A DNA stretch of 64,000 bases from Porticoccaceae bacterium (lineage in GTDB: Bacteria; Pseudomonadota; Gammaproteobacteria; Pseudomonadales; Porticoccaceae), in NCBI GenBank assembly GCA_024644595.1, contig JAHEHL010000004.1:77224-141223 (forward strand), written 5' to 3'. This document shows positions 8,970-17,786 of the stretch, piece by piece; positions within the stretch are counted from its first letter, which is position 1, and each line of letters starts with the position of its first letter. The position numbers were made by a program, and so were the translations under genes. The notes under the pieces are model-generated. The model had not been told where the DNA came from, did no database searches, and saw only the letters and a list, made by a program, of their open reading frames with translations.

Positions 8970-10808
8970 TTATGCGTCTTGCCCGGCTTGCAACTGGCGA
9001 GCGATTTCACCGCTTACCGGAATCTGCGCATTTAACAGTAATTGCCCATAACCCTTGCCCTGCGGATCATTGCGAATACTCGCCATACCCCCACCGCCGA
9101 GCACATTGTCGAGCAGGAAATTGATGCCGTGGCAGCCGGGCATAAGATAGCGCTCAACACAGTCTTCGAGCGAGCGCCCAGCCCGCGGCCGGATAAAATG
9201 GGCAAATCGCTCGGCCACTGCCGAAACGCTAAGAGCAGCATAGATATAGGGGAGGTATTCCGCCTTGCGGGCAATCACACCGATATTGGCTTTGTCGCCT
9301 TTATCGCCACTCCGCGCCCAAGCCAGCGCGACCAATGGCACGAGCGCTGTATCAGAACGGTTTAAAGCCGGGCTACGTGGCTCTGGTGGACGTGAAATGG
9401 CAGATTGCTGCAGCGCGGTGCCCTGAGTGTCCGGGCAATCAATCACGCGGCCATCAATTTCAACCTTGATTGCCAGCGAGCCTTTCGGCAACAGAAACGA
9501 AAACAGCCTGACAATGGGTGACGGCTTCGGCCGCCCACCGGCAAAGCCACAAAGCCCAGGCGGCGTGGCCAGACCAAGACCGGTCATCTCTTTAAGTAAC
9601 ACGCCAATTCCGGCAGCATCCACGTGTTTCGCGGCGACTTTTAACGTTACCTCGCGGCAACTTTCGATCTCGGCAAACACGCCATACTGACTGTCAGCGC
9701 CGATAACCTCGACACTGATTTCACTAAAATCGGCTAACCCAAAGATGTTAAACGTGCGCCTGGAGGCGGCAAATATCGCCGCAGCCAGTTTCTCGGCTTT
9801 TTTGTTGGCATCGATGCCGTAGACAGTCAGGCTATGACCGCCACGCCACTGATCGGCAAAAGTCGTACACACTTTGTAGCTGTCTGGTGCCGGCAATCCT
9901 TTGGCTCCACTAACCGCGACCCGATTATCGGCAAGCTGTTGCAGCGCGACAGCGGAAAAGTCGCAGACCACATCCGGCAGAATGTAGGCCTGAGGATCGC
10001 CAATTTCATAGACCATCTGTTCGGCGACTGTTGCAACTGTGACCAGTCCGCCGGTCGCTTCCGGCTTGGTGCAGACAAAACAGCCATCGGCGCTGATCTC
10101 GGCAATGGGATAACCCATATTTTCAAGATTCTCGACCTGTTCCCAGTCAGTAAAATTTCCGCCCGTCGCCTGTGGACCACATTCGAGGATATGCCCCGCC
10201 AGCGAACCCATTGCTAACTTATCGAGATCATCGCGGCCCCAATCAAAAGCGTGAATACAGACCCCCAAGGTCACAGCACTGTCAACGCAGCGTCCGGTGA
10301 CAACAATATCGGCGCCCTGTTGCAACGCAAGCGCCACCGGAAACGCACCGAGATAGGCATTGATGCTGGCCACTTTATCCGTCTCAGGGAAAGACTCGCC
10401 ATTAAACATCTCGATATGACCCTGGGCAGAAAGAGTCTTGCACTGATCGATAAGATCATCGCCCATCACACAGGCCACTTTGAGGTCGAGCCCCTGCTCT
10501 GCAATCACCCCTCGGAGCGCCTGAGCACAGGCCTGAGGATTAACGCCGCCGGCATTGGAGACGATTTTGACACCCTGCCGGGCGATTTCCTTGAGATTGG
10601 GTTTTATTGCCGCCGTAACAAAATCCACGGCATAGCCGGTCTGCGGATTTTTTGCTCGCGCTTGGGCCATAATCGACATAGTGATTTCAGCCAGATAGTC
10701 ATAGACGATAAAGTCGACGCTACCATCGTTAAGCAACTGCGAGGTCGAGTGTGCGGCATCACCCCAAAAGCCACTGGCTCCGGCGACACGAATGCTGTTT
10801 TTAGCCAT
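8970..10808 (-). CDS. atuA: AtuA family protein (DUF1446), acyclic terpene utilization
   Basis: A 612-residue soluble protein made of the DUF1446/AtuA domain (about 1-450; start VAGASGFWGDA, then IVSNAGGVNPQACA, VTGRCVDSAVTLG and GPQATGGNFTDW) and a C-terminal AtuA-like domain (about 490-600; ARSGDKGDKANIGV and LGGGGMASIRND). AtuA belongs to the citronellol/geraniol cluster of Pseudomonas, where its biochemical role is still poorly defined; a hydratase-type role has been suggested. It is the best single marker that this operon is Atu-type. It precedes the carboxylase beta gene by 28 bases. Some relatives contain only the first domain; here both are fused. Confidence 0.85.
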   Translation of the reverse strand: MAKNSIRVAGASGFWGDAAHSTSQLLNDGSVDFIVYDYLAEITMSIMAQARAKNPQTGYAVDFVTAAIKPNLKEIARQGVKIVSNAGGVNPQACAQALRGVIAEQGLDLKVACVMGDDLIDQCKTLSAQGHIEMFNGESFPETDKVASINAYLGAFPVALALQQGADIVVTGRCVDSAVTLGVCIHAFDWGRDDLDKLAMGSLAGHILECGPQATGGNFTDWEQVENLENMGYPIAEISADGCFVCTKPEATGGLVTVATVAEQMVYEIGDPQAYILPDVVCDFSAVALQQLADNRVAVSGAKGLPAPDSYKVCTTFADQWRGGHSLTVYGIDANKKAEKLAAAIFAASRRTFNIFGLADFSEISVEVIGADSQYGVFAEIESCREVTLKVAAKHVDAAGIGVLLKEMTGLGLATPPGLCGFAGGRPKPSPIVRLFSFLLPKGSLAIKVEIDGRVIDCPDTQGTALQQSAISRPPEPRSPALNRSDTALVPLVALAWARSGDKGDKANIGVIARKAEYLPYIYAALSVSAVAERFAHFIRPRAGRSLEDCVERYLMPGCHGINFLLDNVLGGGGMASIRNDPQGKGYGQLLLNAQIPVSGEIARQLQAGQDA

Positions 10809-10918
10809 ACAGCTAACTCTCCAATTGGGTCACTGGTTTCCCGAGTAGTGCAGATAGTACTTATTCCCCGTGTCTGGCTCTTTGGATTAGACGCCACACA
10901 TATCAGAGACCGCGCCAA

Positions 10919-12256
10919 TCACGCCATCTGCAATTTCCGCCGTCGCTCAAGATGCACAGCGGCGTAGAGGAAGCTGGGAATCGTTAGAAAGCCGATAACA
11001 TCGCCAACCAAGAGACCTGAGGTATAGGGAGTGGCCACGTCCATAGCACGAAACATTTCGACAAAAAGGCCGGTCATATAGGCGCCGAGACCTAATCCGA
11101 GAAGATTGCAGGCAACCAGTAATACCGCCGTCATAACTCCGCGTAAGCGCGGTGGTGTGAGATCCTGGACGGTGGAAAAGGCCGGACCGTAGAACGAGCT
11201 GACACTAAACAGCGCCATGCACATGCCGAGATAAAAAATGGGGGACTCAGGCGAGGCAAATCGATACCCCACAGTAAGTGGGGCAATGGTAATCATCAGC
11301 AGTGCCAGAAAGCGCAGCCGGCCGCCTTTAAAACGCGCCTGATACCAATCACTGAGCACACCGCCAAAGAATGTCCCGGCGGTGCCAAAAACCACATAGA
11401 CGATACCGTAAATCGTGGCAATTTCGGCACCGTCAAAACCACGCTCACTCTCCAGCCACAACATCGAGAATTGCCCCGCACCGAGTGGAATATGCAAAAA
11501 GATGGCTCCTATCATGGTCCACAACAGCGCACGGTTGGTTTTTAGTGTCTCGCCAACTGCCGCGACTGATTCGCGCCAATGCATAGTTTTTTCAGCTGCC
11601 CTGGGGATTCCTTCAACCGTACTCTCCGCAACCATACTTTCCGCAACCGTATTCCCTTCGACAGCTGGCTCCATCGCCCCGCGCTTGGGGTCAGACATAA
11701 TCAACAGCCCCACCGAGAGCAGAACACCAATACCACCGAGCAGATAGAAACAGTTGCGCCAACCGATCATTGGCCCGAGTATACCGGCAACCAAAAAGCT
11801 GCCGCCGGCACCGAGGGGAATACCCAGGTAATAGAGCCCGGTTGCGCTGCCGCGCTTTTCTGCCGGGAATAGATCCGAGAGCATCGACATTGACGCCGGT
11901 GTCATAGTCGACTCTCCGATGCCGATAAACAGTCGCGCGATACCAATCTGGAAAAAATTCTTGGCCGCGCCCGATACTGCGGTGAGAACACTCCAAAGAA
12001 TAAGTCCCGCGGCGATCAGCCGTGGCCGGTTCACACGATCAGCCAGAGCGCCCATAAACAGGCCCATCAGGACATAGAAAAAAACAAAAATCAGGCCGGT
12101 CAGAAGACCGAACTGGGAGTCGGTAAGATTGAGGTCACGGCTGATTTGTGGGCCAAAACTGGCGATCAAGCTGCGATCGACCATATTGAGGATATTGAGC
12201 AACATTAAAAATATCAGGATCGTCCGGGCACGTGGTGCCGGTTTAATCTGTCCCAT
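10919..12256 (-). CDS. MFS transporter (spinster-like)
   Basis: A 445-residue inner-membrane protein with about 12 hydrophobic segments. NMVDRSLIASFGPQI in TM1 and GALADRVNRPRLI in loop 2-3 are major-facilitator motifs of the spinster/sugar-phosphate type. As first gene of the operon it likely imports the terpenoid-like acid or alcohol that the pathway degrades. Direction and substrate are inference. The central cytoplasmic loop (about residues 195-220) has near-repeats of VAES(M/T) encoded by 15-bp DNA repeats around 11614-11665, apparently a local expansion. Confidence 0.85.
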   Translation of the reverse strand: MGQIKPAPRARTILIFLMLLNILNMVDRSLIASFGPQISRDLNLTDSQFGLLTGLIFVFFYVLMGLFMGALADRVNRPRLIAAGLILWSVLTAVSGAAKNFFQIGIARLFIGIGESTMTPASMSMLSDLFPAEKRGSATGLYYLGIPLGAGGSFLVAGILGPMIGWRNCFYLLGGIGVLLSVGLLIMSDPKRGAMEPAVEGNTVAESMVAESTVEGIPRAAEKTMHWRESVAAVGETLKTNRALLWTMIGAIFLHIPLGAGQFSMLWLESERGFDGAEIATIYGIVYVVFGTAGTFFGGVLSDWYQARFKGGRLRFLALLMITIAPLTVGYRFASPESPIFYLGMCMALFSVSSFYGPAFSTVQDLTPPRLRGVMTAVLLVACNLLGLGLGAYMTGLFVEMFRAMDVATPYTSGLLVGDVIGFLTIPSFLYAAVHLERRRKLQMA

Positions 12257-12445
12257 TGTTGCTCCCCTTTTATTATTTTTTAGTGGTTATGTCAGCATCG
12301 AAATAACACTGCAGCAACCATCATTATTTGGTTCGAGGAAGTTTAATGTATTGCGCCGGAAAATGTTATTTGCATTTCTCTCACTACCTTATCTACAACT
12401 ATTGGCATTCATTATGTCTTGATTTCTCAGAGAGACATTTCTACA

Positions 12446-12475
12446 GTTGAGGGGCTTTAAGTTGAGGGGCTTTAA
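12446..12475 (+). repeat. Tandem 15-bp direct repeat upstream of the SCP2 gene
   Basis: GTTGAGGGGCTTTAA occurs twice head to tail (12446-12460, 12461-12475), 46 bases before the SCP2 start codon. It could be a tandem operator or a recent slip duplication. Apart from this, the intergenic 12257-12520 shows no gene. Confidence 0.8.
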
Positions 12476-12520
12476 AATGTGAGCCAATCAAAATTTAAAT
12501 AACAACATAGGGTAAAGCAT

Positions 12521-12820
12521 ATGTCTCTGGACGCAGTAGCAGCAGGTTTACAAGAAAAAGTCGGTGAAGATTGCGGTCTCGGCGCCACCATTAAATTTGA
12601 TTTCGGCGACGATGGCGTGCTGGTTCTCGATGCAACTCAGGTTCCCAATGTGATCACTCAAGGCGATGCCGAAACTCAGTGCACCATGGCATTGAGCCTG
12701 GCAGATTTTATAGAAATGGCCGAAGGGAGACTCGACGGCACCATGGCATTTATGTCAGGCAAGTTAAAAATTCAAGGTGATATGGGCATTGCCATGAAAC
12801 TGGCGCCACTTTTACGCTAG
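12521..12820 (+). CDS. SCP2 sterol-binding domain protein
   Basis: A 99-residue single-domain protein matching the sterol carrier protein 2 fold throughout (KFDFGDDGVLVLDA; TQCTMALSLADFIEMAEGRL; AFMSGKLKIQGDMGIAMKL). Stand-alone SCP2 proteins have a hydrophobic tunnel that binds lipids or fatty acyl-CoA. Preceded by a purine-rich AGGGTAAA ribosome site. It lies on the plus strand between the Atu-type operon and an acyl-CoA dehydrogenase and is closed by its own terminator. It may deliver long or branched acyl-CoA to these enzymes, which is inference. Confidence 0.88.
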   Translation: MSLDAVAAGLQEKVGEDCGLGATIKFDFGDDGVLVLDATQVPNVITQGDAETQCTMALSLADFIEMAEGRLDGTMAFMSGKLKIQGDMGIAMKLAPLLR

Positions 12821-12840
12821 TCAGCCAAGCACGACAAAGA

Positions 12841-12876
12841 TACCCCGCTGCGGACACTGTTGCGGGGTATTTTTTT
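12841..12876 (+). terminator. Rho-independent terminator after the SCP2 gene
   Basis: TACCCCGC (12841-12848) pairs with GCGGGGTA (12862-12869) around a 13-base loop, followed directly by a run of T. Confidence 0.9.
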
Positions 12877-12883
12877 GCTTAAA

Positions 12884-14056
12884 TTAGAGTCCGTACTGAC
12901 GTGCTGCCAGATCGCGCATAATCTCTTCGGAACCACCACCGATCGCATTCACTCGTACCTCGCGGTAAATACGCTCGACGCGATTGCCGCGCATGTAGCC
13001 GATACCACCTAGAATCTGCATCGCCTCGCGCGCACAAAACTCCATGGTTTGACTGCACTGTACTTTTAGCAGCGCAATATCTCCGGCATTTTCCTGACCC
13101 GCCTGAAAGGCTTCACAGACTTTTTGCAGATAGGCTTGGGTGGCGTTAATTCGCTGTTTCATCTCGGCCACTTTATGGCGGATCACCTGATGGTCTGCGA
13201 GACGCTGACCAAAAGTCTTGCGCTCTCGCGCCCAGGCCACCGCATCTTCCAGACAGACACGGGAAAAGGCTTCCATCGCCGCCGACATCGCCAAACGCTC
13301 ACTGTTAAAATTATTCATAATCACGCTGAAGCCACGGTTTTCCTGACCGATCAAATTACCCGCTGGCACCAACACATTGTCAAAATAGAGGGTCGCCGTA
13401 TCCGAACACCACCACCCCTGTTTCTTGTCCAGCGCAGTGCGTGAAACGCCCTCGGCATCAGCTGGAATCAACAGCGTCGACACGCCTCTCGAACCCTCCC
13501 CACCAGTGCGCACGGCCGTAGTAAACCAGTCAGCATTCATACCACCGGTAATATAGGTCTTGGAGCCATTGACGACATAGTGATCACCCTCAAGCCGCGC
13601 AGTGGTCGTTAACTGGGCGACATCAGAGCCGGCGCCAGGCTCGGTGATCGCCAGAGAAATTCGCTTGGTTCCCGCCAGAACCGCTGGCGCAACCTGTTGT
13701 TTGATGGCATCACTGGCAAAGTTAATCACCGGCGGCAACCCAATACCGTGAACCATTAACGTGGCGCCGATACCACCGACAGCGACCCGTGCCAGCTCTT
13801 CGTTGAGAATATTGCTGTGCCAGATATCGATGCCCTCGGACGTGCCACCGAACTGCTCCGGATACCCTAGCCCGAGAATGCCAACCGCCGCGGCTTTCGG
13901 CCATAGTTCGGCAGGAATAGCGCCCTCCTCATCCCACTGCTCAGCAAAGGGAACCACTTCACGCTCAAAGAAGCGCCGTAATTGCGTACGAAATGCATCG
14001 TGTTCCGCGGTTAAATGACTGTTGTGCAATCGTGCACTATCAAAATCGAGCGCCAT
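12884..14056 (-). CDS. Acyl-CoA dehydrogenase (AtuD-like)
   Basis: A 390-residue acyl-CoA dehydrogenase. ITEPGAGSDVAQL (about 137-149) and TYITGGMNADWF form the flavin site; the end is IGGGSEEIMRDLAARQYGL. The Glu in LEDAVAWARERKTFG (about residues 265-279) aligns with the catalytic base position used by isovaleryl-CoA and long-chain dehydrogenases, while the IYEGT position has Gly. That fits a branched or isoprenoid substrate, such as the citronellyl-CoA step done by AtuD. The gene is monocistronic, converges with the SCP2 gene and follows an AraC-type regulator. Confidence 0.85.
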   Translation of the reverse strand: MALDFDSARLHNSHLTAEHDAFRTQLRRFFEREVVPFAEQWDEEGAIPAELWPKAAAVGILGLGYPEQFGGTSEGIDIWHSNILNEELARVAVGGIGATLMVHGIGLPPVINFASDAIKQQVAPAVLAGTKRISLAITEPGAGSDVAQLTTTARLEGDHYVVNGSKTYITGGMNADWFTTAVRTGGEGSRGVSTLLIPADAEGVSRTALDKKQGWWCSDTATLYFDNVLVPAGNLIGQENRGFSVIMNNFNSERLAMSAAMEAFSRVCLEDAVAWARERKTFGQRLADHQVIRHKVAEMKQRINATQAYLQKVCEAFQAGQENAGDIALLKVQCSQTMEFCAREAMQILGGIGYMRGNRVERIYREVRVNAIGGGSEEIMRDLAARQYGL

Positions 14057-14082
14057 AATCGGTCACCAGGTATGGGTTGCCA

Positions 14083-14125
14083 GTAATTCAGATGTTAGTA
14101 ATTCAAGATGCTGGTAATTGAAGAT
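14083..14125. promoter_or_regulatory. Three GTAATT-core direct repeats upstream of the dehydrogenase
   Basis: GTAATTCAGAT (14083), GTAATTCAAGAT (14098) and GTAATTGAAGAT (14114) lie 15 and 16 bases apart, just upstream of the minus-strand dehydrogenase and downstream of the AraC-type gene. Repeated half-sites of this kind are typical AraC-family operators. This is a candidate only. Confidence 0.5.
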
Positions 14126-14206
14126 ACTAGTGAGCGCCAGACATTACGGCTTGCGAATCAGCGCCAAAATAGTCGGAATCAATGCCATGGCAATTGATTC
14201 GCTCGA

Positions 14207-15286
14207 TTACTTGCGCCGAAAGTCTCTTGGAGACATACCCTGCCAACTTTTAAACGCGCTTGAGAATGAACCCTGATCTGCATAGCCGAGCAAAAAGGCG
14301 ATCTCAGTGATGCCGAGACGATCATCGGAAAGGTAGCGCAGCGCCATACGTGAGCGCACCTCCTGAAGCACCTGCAAAAAGTTGGTATCGCGCTCGGAGA
14401 GCCGACGCTGCAAAGTACGCCGGGAAATATTCATCTGACCGGCGAGGTTATCAATATTGACTTCGCCTTCAGGCAGACGCCGCATCATCAGTGATTTGAG
14501 ATTGGAGAGAAATTCGTCGGCGGCCTGTTCGTCCTCAAATAGCTCGCTAAACGGCTTGCTCAAGTCCGGGCCCTGCTGGTAGTCCTGCTTTACAATCTGA
14601 TAATCCAGCGCTGCAACATCAAAGAAAAGACTCGAATACGACTGATTGTAAGCAATAGAGCGGCCAAAAATAGCCTCAAGTTGGGCGCTGTCCCGAGGTT
14701 GCGGGTAGGTAAACGTGGCCTTCACCACCGGCACTGGCAAGACGCACAGAGAATTAATAATTGCAGCCGAGGCAGACAACACTTCGTCACTGTAATAACG
14801 TTTCAAGCCACTGCTCGGCAACAGCGGCTCCCAGCGCAACTCAACCAGATTAGTCTCTCGGTGAGCAGTGATTTTGCCAATATCACCACGCATCTTTACC
14901 GTGCTCGGAATCAAGTTCAAATATTGTCTAAAGGAGTTACACAGCGAGCAGACATAGAGCTGCAGATTGAGCCCCCTGAGATACATAATGCGTCCCACTG
15001 AAAGACCCAGATCCGGGTCTGCAGATAACTCTCCAGCGAGCTGATAAAGCTTGTAGTAAACGACCACCGGAAAACGCCGGTCGGGAATGGAAATCTGGTC
15101 CTGGGTCAAACCCACCTCACCCATAAGTCGCTGACGACTGATTCCCTTACCCTCCACCGCTTGCAATATAGCTTCGAGGGCCGGAGCTGGAACGCTCCAG
15201 TTAGGATTGATGTGCTGTTCAGCGTGGGCAGTCGGGCTCATAGATGAAGAACTAATCGATTGCGAAGTCAGCAGCCACTGTAACAC
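14207..15286 (-). CDS. AraC-family transcriptional regulator (arabinose-binding-domain type)
   Basis: A 359-residue regulator. Residues about 35-220 resemble the Arabinose_bd ligand domain of OruR/ArgR-like regulators (VGLTQDQISIPDRRFPVVVYYKL). The C-terminal 100 residues are an AraC HTH_18 domain (NIDNLAGQMNISRRTLQRRL; EIAFLLGYADQGSFSSAFKSW; MSPRDFRRK). Regulators of this type usually activate nearby catabolic genes in response to a pathway compound. The neighbouring dehydrogenase with three upstream direct repeats is the natural target, with the Atu-type operon a possible second one. The true start may be slightly internal. Confidence 0.88.
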   Translation of the reverse strand: MLQWLLTSQSISSSSMSPTAHAEQHINPNWSVPAPALEAILQAVEGKGISRQRLMGEVGLTQDQISIPDRRFPVVVYYKLYQLAGELSADPDLGLSVGRIMYLRGLNLQLYVCSLCNSFRQYLNLIPSTVKMRGDIGKITAHRETNLVELRWEPLLPSSGLKRYYSDEVLSASAAIINSLCVLPVPVVKATFTYPQPRDSAQLEAIFGRSIAYNQSYSSLFFDVAALDYQIVKQDYQQGPDLSKPFSELFEDEQAADEFLSNLKSLMMRRLPEGEVNIDNLAGQMNISRRTLQRRLSERDTNFLQVLQEVRSRMALRYLSDDRLGITEIAFLLGYADQGSFSSAFKSWQGMSPRDFRRK

Positions 15287-15423
15287 CGGAATTTAAATCG
15301 ATTCAATGTTATATCCGCGCTCGAACTGTCGTTTTTAATTATTCTTGGCAATCATCTAAAAATGGCCTGACAAAACTATTCTCTACAACCATCAATAAAA
15401 TAAAATCCAAGCAGTGACTTCCA

Positions 15424-15455
15424 CTCTAATACTGTATATATTAACAGTATTAGAG
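15424..15455. promoter_or_regulatory. LexA (SOS) box within a 32-bp perfect palindrome
   Basis: CTGT-N8-ACAG (15432-15447), the gammaproteobacterial LexA consensus with an AT-only core, lies 18 bases before the imuA start. The dyad extends outward to 12-bp arms, CTCTAATACTGT and ACAGTATTAGAG, with no mismatch. Confidence 0.92.
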
Positions 15456-15465
15456 AGTTTCAATT

Positions 15466-16203
15466 ATGCCCAACACAGAAATAATAACCCGCCTACTTAC
15501 CCGTCACGACACCTGGCGCGGACAGCATCAAAAAACCACCCAGCGCACAATCTCTAGCGGGCAGGATCAAGTTGATCAGCTATTAAAGGGTGGCTGGCCC
15601 ACCGCATCAGTTACAGAACTGCTGGTGCAGTATCCCGGTATTGGAGAGTTATCCCTGCTGCTGCCAATAATCAAGCACTACTGCCAAAATAATCATCTTG
15701 CCGTGTGGCTCGACCCACCCTATCAACCCTATGCACCAGCACTGGCTGCCGCAGGCATTACACTGCAAAAAACACTGATAGTGCAGAGTAAAAGCCATCG
15801 TGAGTGGCTGTGGATTGCCGAGCAGTGTATTCGCAACAACGCTTTGCTATTAGCTTGGACAAAAAAAACTACACCCAGCTATACCGATATTCGCAAGCTG
15901 CAGCTAGCCGCTGCTGATAGCGGTCATCCGGCGTTTTTATTTACTGCAACAACACAGCTGTCCGCCTCATCACCTGCCACACTACGGCTTGAAGTTGATA
16001 CAGGTGGAGAAAAAAATCTGCGCCTATGTGTGCGAAAACTGCGTGGTGTAGCACCAGGAGAACAGATTTTAATTCCCCGTGACAGAGATCTCGGCCCACA
16101 GTGCTCCCTGACAAAACTACCTGTTAATAGCAGCCACTCTGCTATATCAGTACCAACAGATATTCCTCGCAGCACCACAACTAGCCAAAGGCTCAACGCC
16201 TGA
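15466..16203 (+). CDS. imuA: ImuA, translesion synthesis accessory protein
   Basis: A 245-residue SulA/RecA-like protein. The segment LKGGWPTASVTELLVQYPGIGEL (about 38-60), followed by LLLPIIKHY, is the conserved ImuA core, and residues up to about 200 follow the RecA-like fold. ImuA works with ImuB and the polymerase DnaE2 (ImuC) in SOS mutagenesis. A consensus LexA box sits directly upstream, so expression should be DNA-damage induced. The C-terminal 40 residues are low in complexity. The stop overlaps the most likely start of imuB (CTGA). Confidence 0.88.
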   Translation: MPNTEIITRLLTRHDTWRGQHQKTTQRTISSGQDQVDQLLKGGWPTASVTELLVQYPGIGELSLLLPIIKHYCQNNHLAVWLDPPYQPYAPALAAAGITLQKTLIVQSKSHREWLWIAEQCIRNNALLLAWTKKTTPSYTDIRKLQLAAADSGHPAFLFTATTQLSASSPATLRLEVDTGGEKNLRLCVRKLRGVAPGEQILIPRDRDLGPQCSLTKLPVNSSHSAISVPTDIPRSTTTSQRLNA

Positions 16204-17786
16204 AACATTGGCGTCACAGCGCAAAGGGAAAAAAACTACAGGAAGAACAGCAATTACCGACAGCAGCGGCCGCGAGCGGCCAGCCGAAAAATATCTGGCT
16301 CTATCTGCACTTTCCATTACTACCACTGGAAGCGCTACTCGACGATATTGAAAAATCGCAACAGCAGAGTCCCGTCGCTATTGTCTGCCAGAAAAAAAAT
16401 ATCCTCCATATTCTGTGCTGCAATAGCCATGCGAAACAGTCTGGTGTCGAACCCATGCTGACCCTGTCTACCGCACTAACTCTGTGCCCCAATCTGTTGA
16501 CTCTGCAACAACAGAGCGAGCGTGAAAAAAAGGCACTGCAGCGGCTGGCACTGCTGGCCTACAACTTCAGTCCAACGGTCATTGTCACAGAGCAGGGGCT
16601 TTGGCTGGAGCTAAGCGGCTGCGAGCAGCTCTTCCACAGTTATAACCAGCTACTGCGAAAGCTACAGCAAGCACTGCTGTCACACTCAAGCGCTCTTGAC
16701 GCAGACAGTATTGAAATGGGTTTTGCCGAGAGCGCTGAGGGTGCTCGCCTACTTTGTCGTCCTGGTTTTTACTGCGAACTACCCAGCGGCGAGGAGCTTT
16801 TGCACCAGCTTCACAATATGCCGATCAGCGCTCTCAATCTCAGCCGGCGTCAGCAACAGAGCTTCCGCCAGCTCGGGCTCAACTGTCTCGGTGACCTCAT
16901 GGCACTGCCTCGCGCAGAATTGGCACGTCGCTTTGGCACTGGTCTGATTGATTATCTGCAATTACTGCTTGGAGAAAAACCGTGCCAACTGCAGCGTTTT
17001 CACCCTCCGCCAAGCTTTCATGATCTGCTGCAAAATCCTCAGGGTATTTTCAGTAAACAGGGTCTGTTATTTCCAATGAAAACCTTACTGCAGCGATTTA
17101 GCCTCTATTTGCAGGCTCGTCAGTGCCACTGTCGAACACTTGAGTGGCGCTTTGAGCCCCTGTTGGGCGAGCCCTGCTCTATGCGTGTAACCCTTTCGGG
17201 CAGCCAGAATAGCTGGAGTAACCTCCTCGATCTGAGTCGACTGCAATTGGAGCGGATAGCGTTACCTGCCAGTATTGAAAGTATTATTTTGACTAGCGAT
17301 GATTTTATTGACGCTGTACCCGCTGAACAGGATTTATTTGCCGATACGCTTTTCAGTAATAATCTCTATTCCAACACCGCTTTGACAGAAAAAGACTCTT
17401 CGCAAAGCAGCAAATTAATCGATAGTTTACGCGCACGCTTGGGGCCAGAGGCATTGTTGCAACCGGTATTATGTAGTAATTACCTACCCGAAAAAGCGGG
17501 AGAGGTTGTCCCTGCCGGAGCGTTTCAACAATCAACGGCAACTCATTATGGCGCACAACCACTCTGGCTGCTGCCAAAGCCTGTCGCTATACAGGTACGC
17601 AACCAACAACTATTTTGGCGCCGACCGCTGTCTATTTTAAGTGGCCCACAGCGACTCTGCGATAACTGGTGGCAGAGCGATCAGCAGCGCGACTATTACC
17701 TCGCCTGTGACAGTCAGGGCGCGCGCTACTGGCTATTCAGACAATCCGGGAGCGGTCGCTGGTTTGTTCAGGGGCTTTTCGCATAA
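16200..17786 (+). CDS. imuB: ImuB, Y-family polymerase-like protein with no standard start codon
   Basis: The frame encodes a complete ImuB: N-terminal IWLYLHFPLLPLEALLDDI (from 16293), palm/fingers region, LGLNCLGDLMALPRAELARRFG (helix-hairpin-helix) and the typical end RYWLFRQSGSGRWFVQGLFA. ImuB is a catalytically degenerate Y-family protein that links DnaE2 to the beta clamp. The frame opens after a TAG at 16182, yet has no ATG, GTG or TTG before 16455, which lies about 54 codons inside the conserved domain. The best candidate is CTG at 16200, overlapping the imuA TGA, with AAAGG 8 bases upstream. A sequence error or frameshift is the alternative. No dnaE2 follows. Confidence 0.85.
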   Translation: MKHWRHSAKGKKLQEEQQLPTAAAASGQPKNIWLYLHFPLLPLEALLDDIEKSQQQSPVAIVCQKKNILHILCCNSHAKQSGVEPMLTLSTALTLCPNLLTLQQQSEREKKALQRLALLAYNFSPTVIVTEQGLWLELSGCEQLFHSYNQLLRKLQQALLSHSSALDADSIEMGFAESAEGARLLCRPGFYCELPSGEELLHQLHNMPISALNLSRRQQQSFRQLGLNCLGDLMALPRAELARRFGTGLIDYLQLLLGEKPCQLQRFHPPPSFHDLLQNPQGIFSKQGLLFPMKTLLQRFSLYLQARQCHCRTLEWRFEPLLGEPCSMRVTLSGSQNSWSNLLDLSRLQLERIALPASIESIILTSDDFIDAVPAEQDLFADTLFSNNLYSNTALTEKDSSQSSKLIDSLRARLGPEALLQPVLCSNYLPEKAGEVVPAGAFQQSTATHYGAQPLWLLPKPVAIQVRNQQLFWRRPLSILSGPQRLCDNWWQSDQQRDYYLACDSQGARYWLFRQSGSGRWFVQGLFA

